The position numbers and the translations under genes are program-made. From Hyperoodon ampullatus (Eukaryota; Chordata; Mammalia; Artiodactyla; Ziphiidae): a stretch of DNA of 64,000 bases. This document shows, piece after piece, positions 22,831-34,090 of the stretch. The first letter of the stretch is position 1. Each line of letters begins with the position of its first letter. The notes below the pieces were generated by a model. The model was not told the origin of the DNA and did no database searches. It was given only the letters and a program-made list of their open reading frames with translations. The stretch lies in NCBI GenBank assembly GCA_949752795.1, contig OX457058.1, positions 34,040,587-34,104,586 of the forward strand, given 5' to 3'.

Positions 22831-24205
22831 GAGATGAGGCTTGAATAGGGCCAGGAGTAGGGTGAGGCAAGAAAGGCCATTCCTTCCTAAGGCCGACCTG
22901 GTACTTGCCTAACCCTGAGAGCAGTGCCTCCTTAAATGTGTGTCCTGGGCAGCTTTCTGGTTTCTCCCAGCCCCAGCCCTGGGAGGGAGCACCCCTTGAA
23001 CTGCACTCCATCTCAGAATATCCCACCAAGTCCATTCTCCCACTTTACAAGCCAAGGGCCCTTCAAACCCACCCCATGCTTTATCCCATGATTCCCTTCC
23101 TCCAGCAGGACCCCAGTCCTTTCAAGGTCACAAGGTACAGGTCAGGCCCGAGGATGGGACAGTCCTGGGGAGACCTCTGGGGAGCAGGCAAGAAGGTCTC
23201 TTGCCTCTTTGGCTATTAAGACTAGGGGCACCGTGTGTTGCTGAGAAAACTCTGACCCTGGGTATAAGTCTTCCAGGTGGGCGTGCAATCCCTGGGGGCA
23301 CTTGAGAACTTTCCAGAGGGCTCTGGGAGCACTGGGAATCAGTTTCCAGATGGCCCATCCTCCATGTGTCCTTCCTAGAATGACCTGCCTGAGAACAGCC
23401 TGCACCTTCATGCAGGTTTCCCTTTCCCACTTGAAAAAGGTGCCACATACCCTACCCATCTGGAATCTTCCAATCATACACTGTCCTAGGGTGTAAAATC
23501 CCCCAGGGGGCCAAAGGGACACTGAGGGATGCTGATTTCAATATTTAACCAAGGCACTGCACACTGGAGTTAGAATTTCCATGTTTTCCCCTCTCTTAAA
23601 GCATATATTCTTTTTAAAGGCCAAAGCTTGTTGCTAGAAACAAGGTTATTTTGCCTTTTCTGAATTCTAGTAGTTTGTAGTAGGAATGGCAGAAGTGATG
23701 AGATTTTAAAAAAAATAACTATACAGCTTCCACTCCTGATTATTGCTACAAAACGCATCAATCCTGAAAGAGAGTGTCTGGAGAACAAGATGAAGAGGAC
23801 ATATTGGTAAGAAATGCTGAAAGCAGCAGCACGTGTTATAACTGCCACAAACTTGTGGCATGGCTCTGTATCTCATCCATCCATCCATCCATCTACTATC
23901 TATCAATCTTAGAATTAGGATATTTGAGATTTGTCAAAATCATGCTGTCATTCTGTTATTACCTTTCCATTATGTTTCAAAGGGCATTAACCCATGTTTC
24001 CTCAACTTCAAGCATTTGTGTATAATTATTTGTATACTATCTTCACAATTTTTTCCTATCTCTGGTAGCACCTATCCTGTTATTCAGTTAATATTTTTAC
24101 CTAAATGTGCTCACTTTTTAAAACTTAAACTTATTTTAAAAAGGAAGCTATTTAACTACTGGAAATGAAAAAAAGGTACCACTTCGCATAAATAAAAGAC
24201 AACTG

Positions 24206-24207
<2 letters not shown>

Positions 24208-24243
<36 letters not shown>

Positions 24244-24252
24244 CACACACAC
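24208..24252 (+). repeat. (AT)n / (AC)n microsatellite
   Basis: A pure 'at' run followed by 'acatatacacacacacaca'. Confidence 0.9.
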
Positions 24253-24824
24253 AAGAGATTTTTGGGTTCTAATTCTGAGCCTGAGGCCAGCTGTCTGTTT
24301 GTTACAATGGAGATTCGCAAGTGTTAAACAGGTGTCAAAGGCACATTAGCACCTATCCCAGACTTTTCCCTTCAAGTTATCAGAGAGGTTGAAGAAGATT
24401 TGAAATGGGGTGACCTCGCTATGTGTGATTCAATTTCATCTTTGACTGTTAAAGACCTAATACACTGTATCACCTAGTGCCCCAACATTATGTGCCCCAC
24501 CCTTCAGGAAACACTGACATAATTTGTGATAATGAACTGAAATGTGAATTCTTGGTCAAGGTTAAGAACACTTGGGTCCTACGGATTGACCAGTAAAGAA
24601 CTATGGCTTGAGGTTTCACAGCACCGTCTACAGAAACACCCAAGAGGGTACCATGTCCACAGATGTCAAAATCAAGGCACCATTCAAATTTAAAAAGCTG
24701 GCAACATTTCCCCAGGGCAACTTTTTCATTTGTTTTGGCTATGTTTTGTTTTGTTTTTTTCTCCTTAACTTCTATAATCGAAAGGAGGTGGATACTTAAT
24801 ACTACAGAGGATCCCAGGGCAGGA

Positions 24825-25030
24825 CAAACTAGATCTTTGCTGTCCAATACGGTAGCCACTAGTTCCATGTGGCTATTTAAATTTACATCGAGTCATGAAA
24901 ATTAAATAAAATTAACAATTTATTTCTTCAAACTAGACACCTTTCAAATGCTCTGTGGCCACGTGGGGCTAGTGGCTACCGTACCGAACAGCGCTGTTGT
25001 AGAATATTTCCATCATAGCAGAAAGTTCTC
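24825..25030. mobile_element. MER5A-like hAT-Charlie element
   Basis: Inverted segments 'acggtagccactagttccatg' style on the left and 'gtggggctagtggctaccgt' on the right are the hallmark of MER5A. The length is near the family size (~190 bp). Confidence 0.75.
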
Positions 25031-25501
25031 CTGGGCAGCGCTAGAGTAGGTACCACACATTTTACCAATGGAGCAACTGCCATCCAGCATCTGCCACCTG
25101 GCACAGCGTTACAGCTGGCAGAGAATCCTGACTCTTTGGCCAGGACTCAATTCATTACCATGGTCCCAGTAATGGGCAATATTTCAAACTAGAGCTGCTG
25201 TGTCCAATCCAGGCACTGCTTCAGCATCCTCAGAGCTCACGTTCACTCTGCACTCCTGCTTTCATCATCCACTGCTATGTTCTCTCAGCTCTGTTTAGGG
25301 CAGCTCTACCTCTCTGGGTCTCATTGTTACCTACCTGTACCTGGGCCGAGGCTGGGTTTGAGTGTCAAGCAGTGGGCAAACTGTTTGCTGGGTATCAGGG
25401 GCTCACAGTGTAGTCCTCTCGCCTAAAGGTGTCACTGGCCCCCCGCAGAGGGAACAGAGTCAGGTTACTGTCTAGTGATAACAGTGCTTAGAAAGACTTA
25501 C

Positions 25502-25634
25502 ATCAGTGATGCTTTCGATAATTTCAAAACTGTTCACATTCTCATCCCACTTATCTCGTAGGGTCCCAGCAAGTGGCTTCACACAGTCCCACACCTGCTC
25601 TGGTGTCCCATTCACAATGCCTTCTCCTCGGTAC
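25502..25634 (-). CDS. STARD5: STARD5 exon 3
   Basis: One base finishes Leu, then YRGEGIVNGTPEQVWDCVKP, LAGTLRDKWDENVNSFEIIE and SITD. It covers the first START beta-strands and the EVWDCVKP-type helix; KWDEN is the family-typical motif. Donor GTAAGT. Phase 1 in, phase 0 out. Confidence 0.97.
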
Positions 25635-25987
25635 CTGGTGCACAAAGAGGAATGTGACCCCAAGGCATCAAACTTGTTTATCCTGGGATTACATATAAGG
25701 ACTAGAAGTCACGTCTGTCACTGTTCTTTAAGACAGCCTTGCAGAGAAGGGGCTGACATTTACCAGCCCACCTCCCCTCAGGCCTGCAGAAATGGACGGA
25801 CGTCAAGCTTTCATAAGAATATAGTTTGAGGAAATGATGTAGTTAAACACGGAAACTTTTCTGGAAGATAACTGGCAAGTTGATTCCAGGTGCTAGGGTT
25901 GACTGGAGTCCCTTAGGAAGCAAACCCACAGAAACAGCAGGAAAGGTGTGGCACCTTTGATAAGCTTTGAACAAGGGGTGCACTTAC
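25635..25987 (-). other. STARD5: STARD5 intron 2
   Basis: A 353-base intron. The 5' donor is GTAAGT at 25987 downward and the acceptor is 'gcaccag'. No repeat or exon recognised. Confidence 0.85.
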
Positions 25988-26037
25988 AGGTTCCCTGGAA
26001 ACTCCACAGACGGCCTCCAGGAAACTGAAACTCCGTT
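25988..26037 (-). CDS. STARD5: STARD5 exon 2 (50-base microexon-like)
   Basis: It encodes NGVSVSWRPSVEFPGN plus two bases of Leu, joining ...WKICREG (exon 1) to YRGEG (exon 3). It is found only by phase-consistent splice reading: acceptor '...ttctgacag|aac' style and donor GTAAGT. It is too short to show as a stand-alone open frame. The sequence is nearly identical to the human segment as I remember it. Confidence 0.95.
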
Positions 26038-26683
26038 CTGTCAAAAGCCACAGAAATGCAAAATTTTAGAGCTAGAAGGGCCCTTGGGAGATCACCAGGC
26101 CCAATCCCCTGTTTTATGGAAGAAAAGTCGAGAGCCCCAAGAGATGCAAATCTCCAAGGTACCCAACTGCCCCCAGGAGGATGTGATGGACAAAGGGATC
26201 TTATATGGCTGACTTGAAGAGCGCTGGGGAGTTTTCAAACCACCTTAAAACCCACCATGCATCTTGTTTCCTCGGGCAATTTAGGTCTGTTTGTTAAAAA
26301 TCCTAAGTGTCCAGTGAGCAGCACCATCCCTCTGCTACCCTCCTGGGAAGGCAGAGAGGGGCTCCTGCTCTGAGGAAAGGAATAGAGGCTTTGGAACCTG
26401 GTGCTTCCGGTTCCATCCTAACCATTTACCAGCCAGGTGACCTTGGCTAAGTCTTTCAAAGAAAGGAACGGATACTTATCTCCCAGGGTGGGGGGGTCAT
26501 TGTGTGCAAAACAGGCCCGATATTTTTTTAAGGAAACAACGCCCAGTGCATTCTCCTCCTCAGTCTAGCTCCGGAGGATGGAACGCAGAAAACCTCCAGG
26601 AGAGAGCAGCCTGGGGGCTTCTGGAACCCCGGCCCCAGGGAGCAAAGGCCCCTCGACCCCTTCCTGCCCAGCTCCTCACTCAC
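26038..26683 (-). other. STARD5: STARD5 intron 1
   Basis: A 646-base intron. A short diverged repeat-like segment near 26060-26130 ('gagctagaagggcccttgg') resembles a common old mammalian repeat. No exon. Confidence 0.75.
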
Positions 26684-26782
26684 GCCTTCCCGGCAAATCT
26701 TCCATCCTGACTCGTCTCGCCGGTACTGGAGCATCTTCTTCACCACCGCCTCGCTTATCTGCGCGGCCAACGCCGGATCCAT
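26684..26782 (-). CDS. STARD5: STARD5 exon 1 with start codon
   Basis: It has 33 codons: MDPALAAQISEAVVKKMLQY, then RRDESGWKICREG. The ATG (complement of 26780-26782) matches the human STARD5 start. Donor GTGAGT. It encodes the N-terminal START helix. It sits at the edge of a GC-rich island, supporting it as the first coding exon. Confidence 0.96.
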
Positions 26783-27060
26783 TGCGCCGAGAGCTGCGCG
26801 AGGTTGCTGTGGAGCAGGTGCGGTGTGCGGTGGCGACCGGGCACTTAGGTATGGGAGGCCGGAAAGCCCGGGCCAGCAGAGGAGCCCAGAGTCCCGCCCC
26901 CAGCCCCGCCCCCGCTCTGGGATTGGCCTAGACCATCAGACAGACCCTGCCCCTCTCTGAGATTGGCAGGGCCGGAGATCACCGGCCGGTCACTGCAGGA
27001 CGCCCTCTGCCCTGACGGGTCCAAGGCGCGCCCCGCACGGTCCTCCCGGACCTGCTTTTC
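26783..27060 (-). promoter_or_regulatory. STARD5: STARD5 5' UTR and GC-rich promoter
   Basis: The stretch upstream of the ATG is GC-rich with many CpGs. Read on the - strand it has inverted CCAAT pentamers at 26922-26926 and 26962-26966 and GC-box cores at about 26894-26912. There is no TATA box. This is the usual layout of a housekeeping-type promoter. The transcription start is not resolvable by eye. Confidence 0.7.
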
Positions 27061-28199
27061 GCCTGTCCCAGCTCAGGGAGGGGCTCTGGGACTCCGGAAC
27101 TTGAGACGGCCAGTGGTGGAGAGCCAAGTGGGCCGGGCCAGGTCGTGGGCAACGTCGTAGACTTGTGTAAGGAGCGTGGACTTCTGTCTTGAATGCACAG
27201 AGGCTTTCAGCCAGGCGGGACGATGGAGAAATTTCCATCCGGAATACCTTTCTAGGGCGGCCGTTGCAGGGGTGCAAGAGGGAATGAGCGTAGAGACTGG
27301 GAGGCGCGTTAGGAAGCTGCAGCGATAGTGGGAGAGATGGGGGTGGCCTGGAGCAGGGCTGGGTAGTGGGGGTGGAGAGAAGAGGACCCCTCGTAAAGTG
27401 CTTAGAAGGTAGAACGTAGAGATCTCTGTGACAGATGGTGGAGGCCGGAGGAGCAGGAAGCATCGTGACTCCCACCTTCTGGCTTGAGCCACGGGTGGCT
27501 TAGCTGAGCTGGGGACAAGACAGACTGGAGGGGGAACATGGTGCGTTCAGTTCTGGGCATGTTCAGTTGAAGGTGCCTGAAAGACCTCTATGCGATGTCC
27601 GGGAGACAGTGGGATACGCTGGTATCTGGGAGAGAGCTGGGCTCCAGATAAGAGGTCGCAGGGTTCTGTGCCTCTGCGTAGCATCTACCTTGGAGGGTGA
27701 GTGTGTGGGGGGGTCACATCCCTCCAGCCTCCTATCCTATCCTCCTCTTCAGCGCTATAACCAACTAAATATTTGAAAAGGTCAACACTGAGATCAGTTT
27801 GTATTTTCTGTTGTGTGTGCTTATTATTTCATTTAAAGGTTTGAAAAAAAATGGTGTAAAGAAAACGACTACTTGAAACCCCTTTTTGGAAGATGTGATG
27901 GGCCGCCAGGTGTTAAGAAGCCGGATGGGGAATTAGGGAGTCCAAGTTCTAGACCTGGTTTCACCCACACTTTGCCGTGTGCTTTTGAGCAAGTCACTTA
28001 GCCTGTTTGCTTGTAGGTGAAATGGGACCATAATGAATGTCTCCCCATGCCACTGTGATAGGCAAGTGAAATGCATGTGAATGTACCTTGGAGCCATTAA
28101 AAAAAAAAAAAAAAGGACCAATAAGTTAACCATGGTTAAAAAATTAAGCACATCAAAATCTCATAAAAAGTCAGATCATAGTCTGAGGGAAAAATTAGA

Positions 28200-28800
28200 G
28201 CGTATTCTAACTAAAAGGAAGTTTTCTTAATGTACCAAGTGCTCTTACAAATCATTAAGTCATTTTCAAATAACCCAACAGACAAAAGGAACGCATCAGA
28301 TATGAACAGACACTTTGCAGAAAAATAAATTAGCATGGCTAACAAGGATATGAGAAGATGCAGAACCACCCTCATAGTTAGGGAATTACAACTTAAAACA
28401 AGGGGACACTTTTTACACCTATCTGAGGGACAGATCTGAAGAGGTTTGTCCCTCAGAGGACAAACAAAGGACAAACAAGAGGCTGACAAATCTGACAGCG
28501 GTTAATTCCGTGTTGATGAGTGTATGGAGAAACGGTTGTTTTTATACAACTTTATACAGTTGTTTTTGCACTCTGTGAGTGAGAGTGTAAATTTATGTAA
28601 CCTTCTGGGAGCAAAATAACATGTATTAAAAATTTAATTTACTTTTTGTTTTGACACAGCAACTCCTGCACACAGATGTATAAGATTGATCTTGCAACTG
28701 GAAACAACCTAGTGTTTGTCAATAGATTAAACAAAGTTACAGGATATCCATTTATTAGATTATTATGTAGCCATTAATATAGTGTGGTCCAGATGAAAAA
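28200..28800 (+). mobile_element. L1 LINE 3' fragment
   Basis: Stretches such as 'cagacactttgcagaaaaat', 'catggctaacaaggatatg' and 'caatagattaaacaaa' follow the order of the L1 ORF2 tail. Many substitutions and stops; a dead copy. Confidence 0.65.
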
Positions 28801-29039
28801 AGGTGGGGCTGACACAGACAGGAAATGCTCAACAGAGCCTAGGGAACTAGAAGTATGAGCGGATATGAGTGGACTGTTTTAATCAAGAACAATTCACTCT
28901 CTATGAAGGAAACAAATGGTATTTTCAAACTTAACTTTAAAATAACTTAAAATTATTTAAATTCTTACCCCCACCAAATAAAATGTTTATATGTGTACTA
29001 ACGGGGAAAATATCCACTATATATATTTTAAAAATGTAA

Positions 29040-29290
29040 ATTGAAGGACAGCAGTACTGTAGATAAGAATAAGAGTCAGGGCTCAAATCCGAGTGCCCTG
29101 GTTCAAATCCCAGTGTCACCATTTACTAGCTGTGACCTTGGTGAATAACTGACCATTCCAGACCTTTGCATCCTCATTTGGAAAATGAGAAAAATAGTAG
29201 TACTAACTCATAGAGTTGACATGTGGGTTAAAGGATTTAATAAATGAATAGCAATGAGAAGGGTGCTTGGCATACTGTAAGTAAATATTT
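29040..29290 (+). repeat. MIR SINE
   Basis: 'tggttcaaatcccagtgtca', 'ccatttactagctgtgacct', 'tgcatcctcatttggaaaat' and 'aagggtgcttggcatac' follow the MIR consensus closely. Confidence 0.75.
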
Positions 29291-29588
29291 ATATATAATA
29301 TCATAGTATGATATATATCATATATCATGTATATATATCTTGAGTGAGAAAGAGAAATAACTAGAGATGTGCTAATATATGATTATATTTTTATGTTTAC
29401 ATATATGTTATGTATGTTTATATATGTACTATAGGTTTGGAATATCCACTTCTAGAAAGGTATAGAATAAACTGTTAACAGGAGGGGATAATGCCACAGG
29501 ACACTTCTTTTTCACTTTATATCATCATATACTGCTTAATATATTAATTACTAACATGTAGGTTTGCTTAAATTTAAAAAGCGTTATT

Positions 29589-29962
29589 GGGACTTCCCTG
29601 GTGGCACGGTGGTTAAGAATCTGTCTGCCAATGCAGGGGACACAGGTTCGAGCCCTGGTCCAGGAAAATCCCACATGCCACGCAGCAACTAAGCCCATGC
29701 GCTGCAACTACTGAGCCTGCGCTCTAGAGCCCGTGAGCCACAACTGCTGAGCCCATGTGCCACAACTACTGAAGCCCGCGCACCTAGGGCCGGTGCTCCG
29801 CAACAAGAGAAGCCACCACAATGAGAAGCCCGCGCACCTCAAGGAAGAGTGGCCCCCACTTGCTGCAACTAGAGATAGCCCACATGCAGCAACGAAGACC
29901 CAACGTGGCCAAAAATTAAAAATATAAATAAATAATTTAATTTAAAAAATAATTTAAAAAAT
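29589..29962 (+). mobile_element. CHR-type SINE, long form
   Basis: 'gggacttccctggtggcacg', 'ccaatgcaggggacacaggt' and a B box 'ggttcgagccctggtcc' open the element. Repeated 'caactactga' units and a long A/T tail follow. The likely imperfect target duplication is 'aaaaagcgttatt' / 'aaaaagcatcatt'. Confidence 0.87.
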
Positions 29963-30829
29963 AAAAAGCATCATTAAAAAATTCAATGTAGAATATTTCT
30001 AGAAAGCTGCAGCTCTGGACCCTCTCAGTCTGGAGCCTATTAGAATTTTGTTTGGGGATAAAACACTATGAAAACAAAGCTGCGGGAAAGTAAGTCTTGC
30101 TGTAGAAAGCGACTTTTGTTAGACATCGAACGCTTAAGAGATTTTTATACTTACAAAATGAAGTATGGGTTTTAAATTTTTTCTAGCGTTATAAGAGACT
30201 TTAATCTTTGCTGCCAGAAAATGCCAGTCCTGGGTGTACATGAAATATTTGGAGAAGCAAACTGTTTAACCCTGAGGCCTGTACACACTGGCAGCAGGAG
30301 CTGGGTGAAGTTGGGACAGCTGTAAGCAGGCCTCTGGTCTGTTTCGCCTCTGGAGGCCAGGACAGGGCAGGGTGAGCATCTGGCTAGAGCCGGGGAGGGT
30401 GGGAGCTGCCCACAGAGCTGCTCAGCCCAGCCTGCGTTGGGCTCTTTATTTAGCAATCTCCTTGAGTCTGCACTTCAGAGCTGACAGGATAGAAGGAATA
30501 ACTGACGTCTGTAGATTCCATTGATCAGATCCCACCCATAATGTCCTCGGGCCTCCAAGTCAGCCAGTTGCCCAAAGCGGACCTCACTGAAGTCCTAGAT
30601 GAATTTTAAATAGGTGTACATGTGGCAGGGGGCCCAGAGACTTCTAACCCAAACCACCGCCAGACCATAAAGGGGATGGCCCCAAGTGTCCAAGTGCTCC
30701 AATCCTAAAAGCTCTTGAGTGGAGTATTTGCTTTCTACCTAGTCACTGATGAAGAATTGTATGTGTGTTTACTTAGTTAGCTCAGGCAGCTGCTAGGTGA
30801 ATTGAGTCTGTAAGCATACATATATTTAT

Positions 30830-31000
30830 GTATTCACTGGCAAGCCACTGTCCGAAGCACTTTACCTGTATTGTGCCATTTAACCCTCACAGGTAGAGAC
30901 ATCTATTCCCACTTTATAGGTTAAGAAACTGAGGATCACATGGGGTGTCCAAGGCCACACAGCTAGTAAGTGGCAGAACTATGGCAAACACCACGCCCAG
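30830..31000 (-). repeat. MIR SINE
   Basis: 'taagaaactgaggatcacat', 'aaggccacacagctagtaag' and 'tggcagaact' are the reverse complement of the MIR core and 5' part. Confidence 0.75.
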
Positions 31001-31329
31001 TTTCTGTTTCTGAAGGTCACATTTTATACTCATGCTTTACTGATTCCTACTTCCTATAAGGATATGCACTGGTTACCATGAAATGGGTAAAGATTAAAAC
31101 ACATACACAATAACCTACGAACTCTAAAAAGGAGGAAAACACAAAAACACACACAGAGTGGCAGGAAAACAGGACTACTACCTCAGACTAGGGGAGTTAG
31201 TCTTCTAGAAGTGTGTAGAAAACTTTTTTCTGAGTTTTCTGGCATTCACGAATTCAGAAACAGGAGTGACAGAATCATCCTCAAGTTGCTAAGATATTTA
31301 CTAGACTGCTTTTTTCTGAGAAGTTTTGG

Positions 31330-31610
31330 GTTTTTTTTTTTATTGTAGTATAGTTAATTTACAATGTTGTGTTAGTTTCAGGTATACAGCACAGTGATTC
31401 AGAATATTTTCCATTATAGGTTATTACAAGCTATTGAGTAGAGTTCCCTGTGCTATACAGTAGGTCCTTGTTGTTTATCTATTTTATGTATCGTAGTGTA
31501 TCTGTTAATCCCAAATTCCTAATTTATCCCTCCCCCCTTACCCCCTGGTAACTATAAGCTTATTTTCTACATTTGTAACTCGATTTCTGTCTTGTAGATA
31601 AGTTCATTTG
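31330..31610 (-). mobile_element. L1 3' end (antisense)
   Basis: It reads 'tgttagtttcaggtatacag', 'cacagtgattcagaatattt' and 'gtgctatacagtaggtcctt', the complement of the ruminant/cetacean L1 3' UTR. It lies head-to-head with the sense copy starting at about 31,620. Confidence 0.8.
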
Positions 31611-31619
31611 TAGACAGAG

Positions 31620-32030
31620 GCAGACAGAGAGGCAGACAGAGAAAGAAAAACATCATATGATATCGCTTATATGTGGAATCTAAAAAAAATCATACAAACG
31701 AACTTATTTACAAAACAGAAATACACTCACAGACGTAGAAAAGAAACTTATGGTTACCATAAAGGGAAGCGGGTAGAGGGATAAATTAGGAGTTTGGGAT
31801 TAAAATATACACAGTACTACGTATAAAATAGATAATCAAAAAGAACCTACTGTATAGCACAGGGAACTATACTCAATAGCTTGTAATAACCTATAATGGA
31901 AAAGAATCTAAAAAAGAATATATATGTATGTGTGTGTGTGTATAACTGAATCACATAGCTGTACACCTGAAACTAACACAACATTGTAAATCAACTATAT
32001 TTCAATAAAAATTTTAAAATGAAGAAAAAA
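31620..32030 (+). mobile_element. L1 3' end (sense)
   Basis: 'catatgatatcgcttatatg', 'tgtatagcacagggaactat', 'cacctgaaactaacacaaca' and 'caactatatttcaataaaaa' match the L1 3' UTR in the sense direction. With the preceding element it forms an imperfect inverted repeat with a very short loop. Confidence 0.82.
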
Positions 32031-32054
32031 ATAAAAGTACCAGTATCCACTTCT

Positions 32055-32340
32055 AAGTCAACATGAGCACATGTGCCATAGAGCTGTATAAAAGATGTTT
32101 AGTGCAACATTACTTTTAGCTGCAAAGAAGTGGAAATGACTTCAACGTCCATCAGTAAGAAGTGGATAAGTATCGTGTAGTTTATTCAAATGGTGAAATA
32201 CTACGTAGCAGATATAACAAGTGAGCTTGATCTGCATATTTCTTCAACAGACCTCCGAAACACAAATATGTACAATATGTGCAGTATAATAGCATCTACT
32301 TAAGTAAGACATACTTACATATTGTTTATGGATGTGTAAA
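32055..32340 (+). mobile_element. Old L1 fragment
   Basis: 'gcaacattacttttagctgc', 'aagtggaaatgacttcaacg', 'tccatcagtaagaagtggat' follow the L1 ORF2 tail. Highly diverged. Confidence 0.55.
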
Positions 32341-32639
32341 CATACATATTTACACACATGCACACACACAACATGTATAGCTATAAACAGTTGGCTGAAT
32401 GGACACACGCCGCGTCATGTGTCACATGCCTTGGCAGCCTGGGGGGAATGAAACTAAGTGTGGGGATTAGAGTAGCTTCTGATGACATCTGTCCTATTTT
32501 CTTTAATAATAATAACAAAATGACTAGATGGAAATAAAATTTCAATAGCTGTTGACACAGTGGGAGTATGGGTGCTTGTCACTCTAGTCTCTGTGCTCTT
32601 CTGCATCTTTTAAATTTCTCTAAATTAAAGACATAGCCC

Positions 32640-32715
32640 ATCACTTTGTTGTGCAGCAGAAACTAACACAACGTTGTAAAGCAACTATACTCCAATAAAA
32701 ATTTTTAAAAAATAA
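32640..32715 (+). mobile_element. L1 3' terminal fragment
   Basis: 'gttgtgcagcagaaactaac' to 'actccaataaaaattttt': the last ~75 bases of an L1, probably a 5'-truncated insertion. Confidence 0.7.
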
Positions 32716-33479
32716 TAAATATATTTTCAACCCTACAGAAAAGTTTCAAGAACAGTGCAATCCCATACTGTTATGATCTGTACACTTTTCTGTAATACTT
32801 CAATAAAAGAAAATTCAGACAAAAAAAAAAAAAGACGTAGCCGAATATTAAGTGCTGGAGTGCATGTGAGCTACGTTGCTCACTGAAAGGTGATGAACAT
32901 ATCTGCAGCTCTGGAGAAGTATTGGCAAAACTCGTGTTTTCTTAGGAATGCTGCGGCGCCTGCTGGTCCCCTAATCCTAATGGAATCCTCTCTGCTCTCA
33001 CACAGACACAAGTACTCCTGAGGGTGCCTGGAGGCAGGGCCAGCCTTTTCCAAAATATGTTTCAATGTCCCAGGGAGCTCTTGGCTACAGCCCCAGACTA
33101 AGCATGTAGAAGAGCGTACCCTCATCGTGGAACTCCTGTGGGCACCTGTATCACAAAAGGACGGTCCCATGGCATGTAGAGCATTTCATCTTGAACAAGC
33201 CACAGCCTCCTGGATCTGTCATGGTCAGGAGGTCATGATATGAAGTAATTAAGCACTGTCAAGCAATTGGAAAATACTGCGCACTTTTTTATGAATTTGG
33301 GGAGGAGTGTTCATCTGCGTCTACTTTTAAATGGCATTACTTATACTGGATTTTTCTTTGGGGTTAGAATTAGCAGTAGATCTTGGAAGATAATCCTGTT
33401 ACCATGTCATTCATGATTCACTCTTTAGTACGGTCCATTTATTTATTCATCCATCCATTCACATGCAACAAATGTTTAT

Positions 33480-34090
33480 TAAGTACCTAGGATAGGCAGC
33501 ATTCTGAGATAGCCCCCAGGATTCCTGCTCTGGGTGTACATTTCCTATAAAATCTCCTGTTGAGTGTGTTTGAACTTGTGAATCTGATAAGATTTCACTC
33601 CCATGATTAGGTTCTGTTATATGGTAAAGGTGAAGATATTTAGAAGATGTAATCAAGGTCTCTGACCAATTAACTCTGAATTAATCAAAAGGAGATTATT
33701 CTGGGTGGGCCTGACCTAGTCAGGTGAGTCCTTTAAAACAGAGTCCATATCTTGCCGGGAGAAAGAGATTCAAAGCTCAGGAACCCCTCTCTTGCTGGCC
33801 TTGAAAATGCAAGGAGCCACGTTATGGAGAGGGCCATGTGGGAGGGAAATGTGGGCAGCCTCTGGGAGCAGAGGGCCTCAGTCTTACAACCTCAAGGAAA
33901 TGAATTCTGCCAATAGGCACATGAGCTTGGAAGGTGACACCCTAGCCTCAGATGAAATGTCAGCTCTGGCCGACACCTTGATTGAGACGCTGAGCAGAGT
34001 ACCCAGCTAAGCCATGGAAACTGAGATGATAAATGAGTGTTGTTTTAAGCCACTAAGTTTGTTATGCAGCAAGAGAAAGCAAGTACAATA
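33480..34090 (+). repeat. Old LTR-like repeat (probably ERVL-MaLR/MLT-type)
   Basis: Segments 'ctgggtgggcctgacctagt', 'ctgctggccttgaaaatgc' (with changes), 'gccgacaccttgattgagac' and 'ttgttttaagccactaagtt' appear in the order of mammalian MaLR-type LTRs as I remember them. Diverged and non-coding. The family name is tentative. Confidence 0.4.

Larger units (their letters stand above)
22395..25501 (-). other. STARD5: STARD5 intron 3
   Basis: Contents: a reverse MIR-like segment (22735-22830), an (atcc)n run (23877-23893), an AT/AC microsatellite (24208-24252) and a MER5A-like element (24825-25030). No exon supported. Confidence 0.85.
16596..26782 (-). other. STARD5: STARD5 gene (StAR-related lipid transfer domain protein 5)
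   Basis: The complete coding sequence in six exons, transcribed right to left, is 26782-26684, 26037-25988, 25634-25502, 22394-22277, 21423-21330 and 16743-16596. Exon lengths 99+50+133+118+94+148 give 642 bases: 213 aa plus stop, the same length as human STARD5. It is a single START domain, a cytosolic helix-grip pocket; human STARD5 is reported to bind cholesterol/25-hydroxycholesterol and bile acids and to be induced by ER stress (literature knowledge). No signal peptide or membrane segment is seen. All junctions are GT-AG and in phase. Confidence 0.97.

Noticed and set aside
33480..34090. Endogenous retroviral gene remnants
   Set aside because: Only LTR-like non-coding sequence is present; no gag, pol or env similarity seen.
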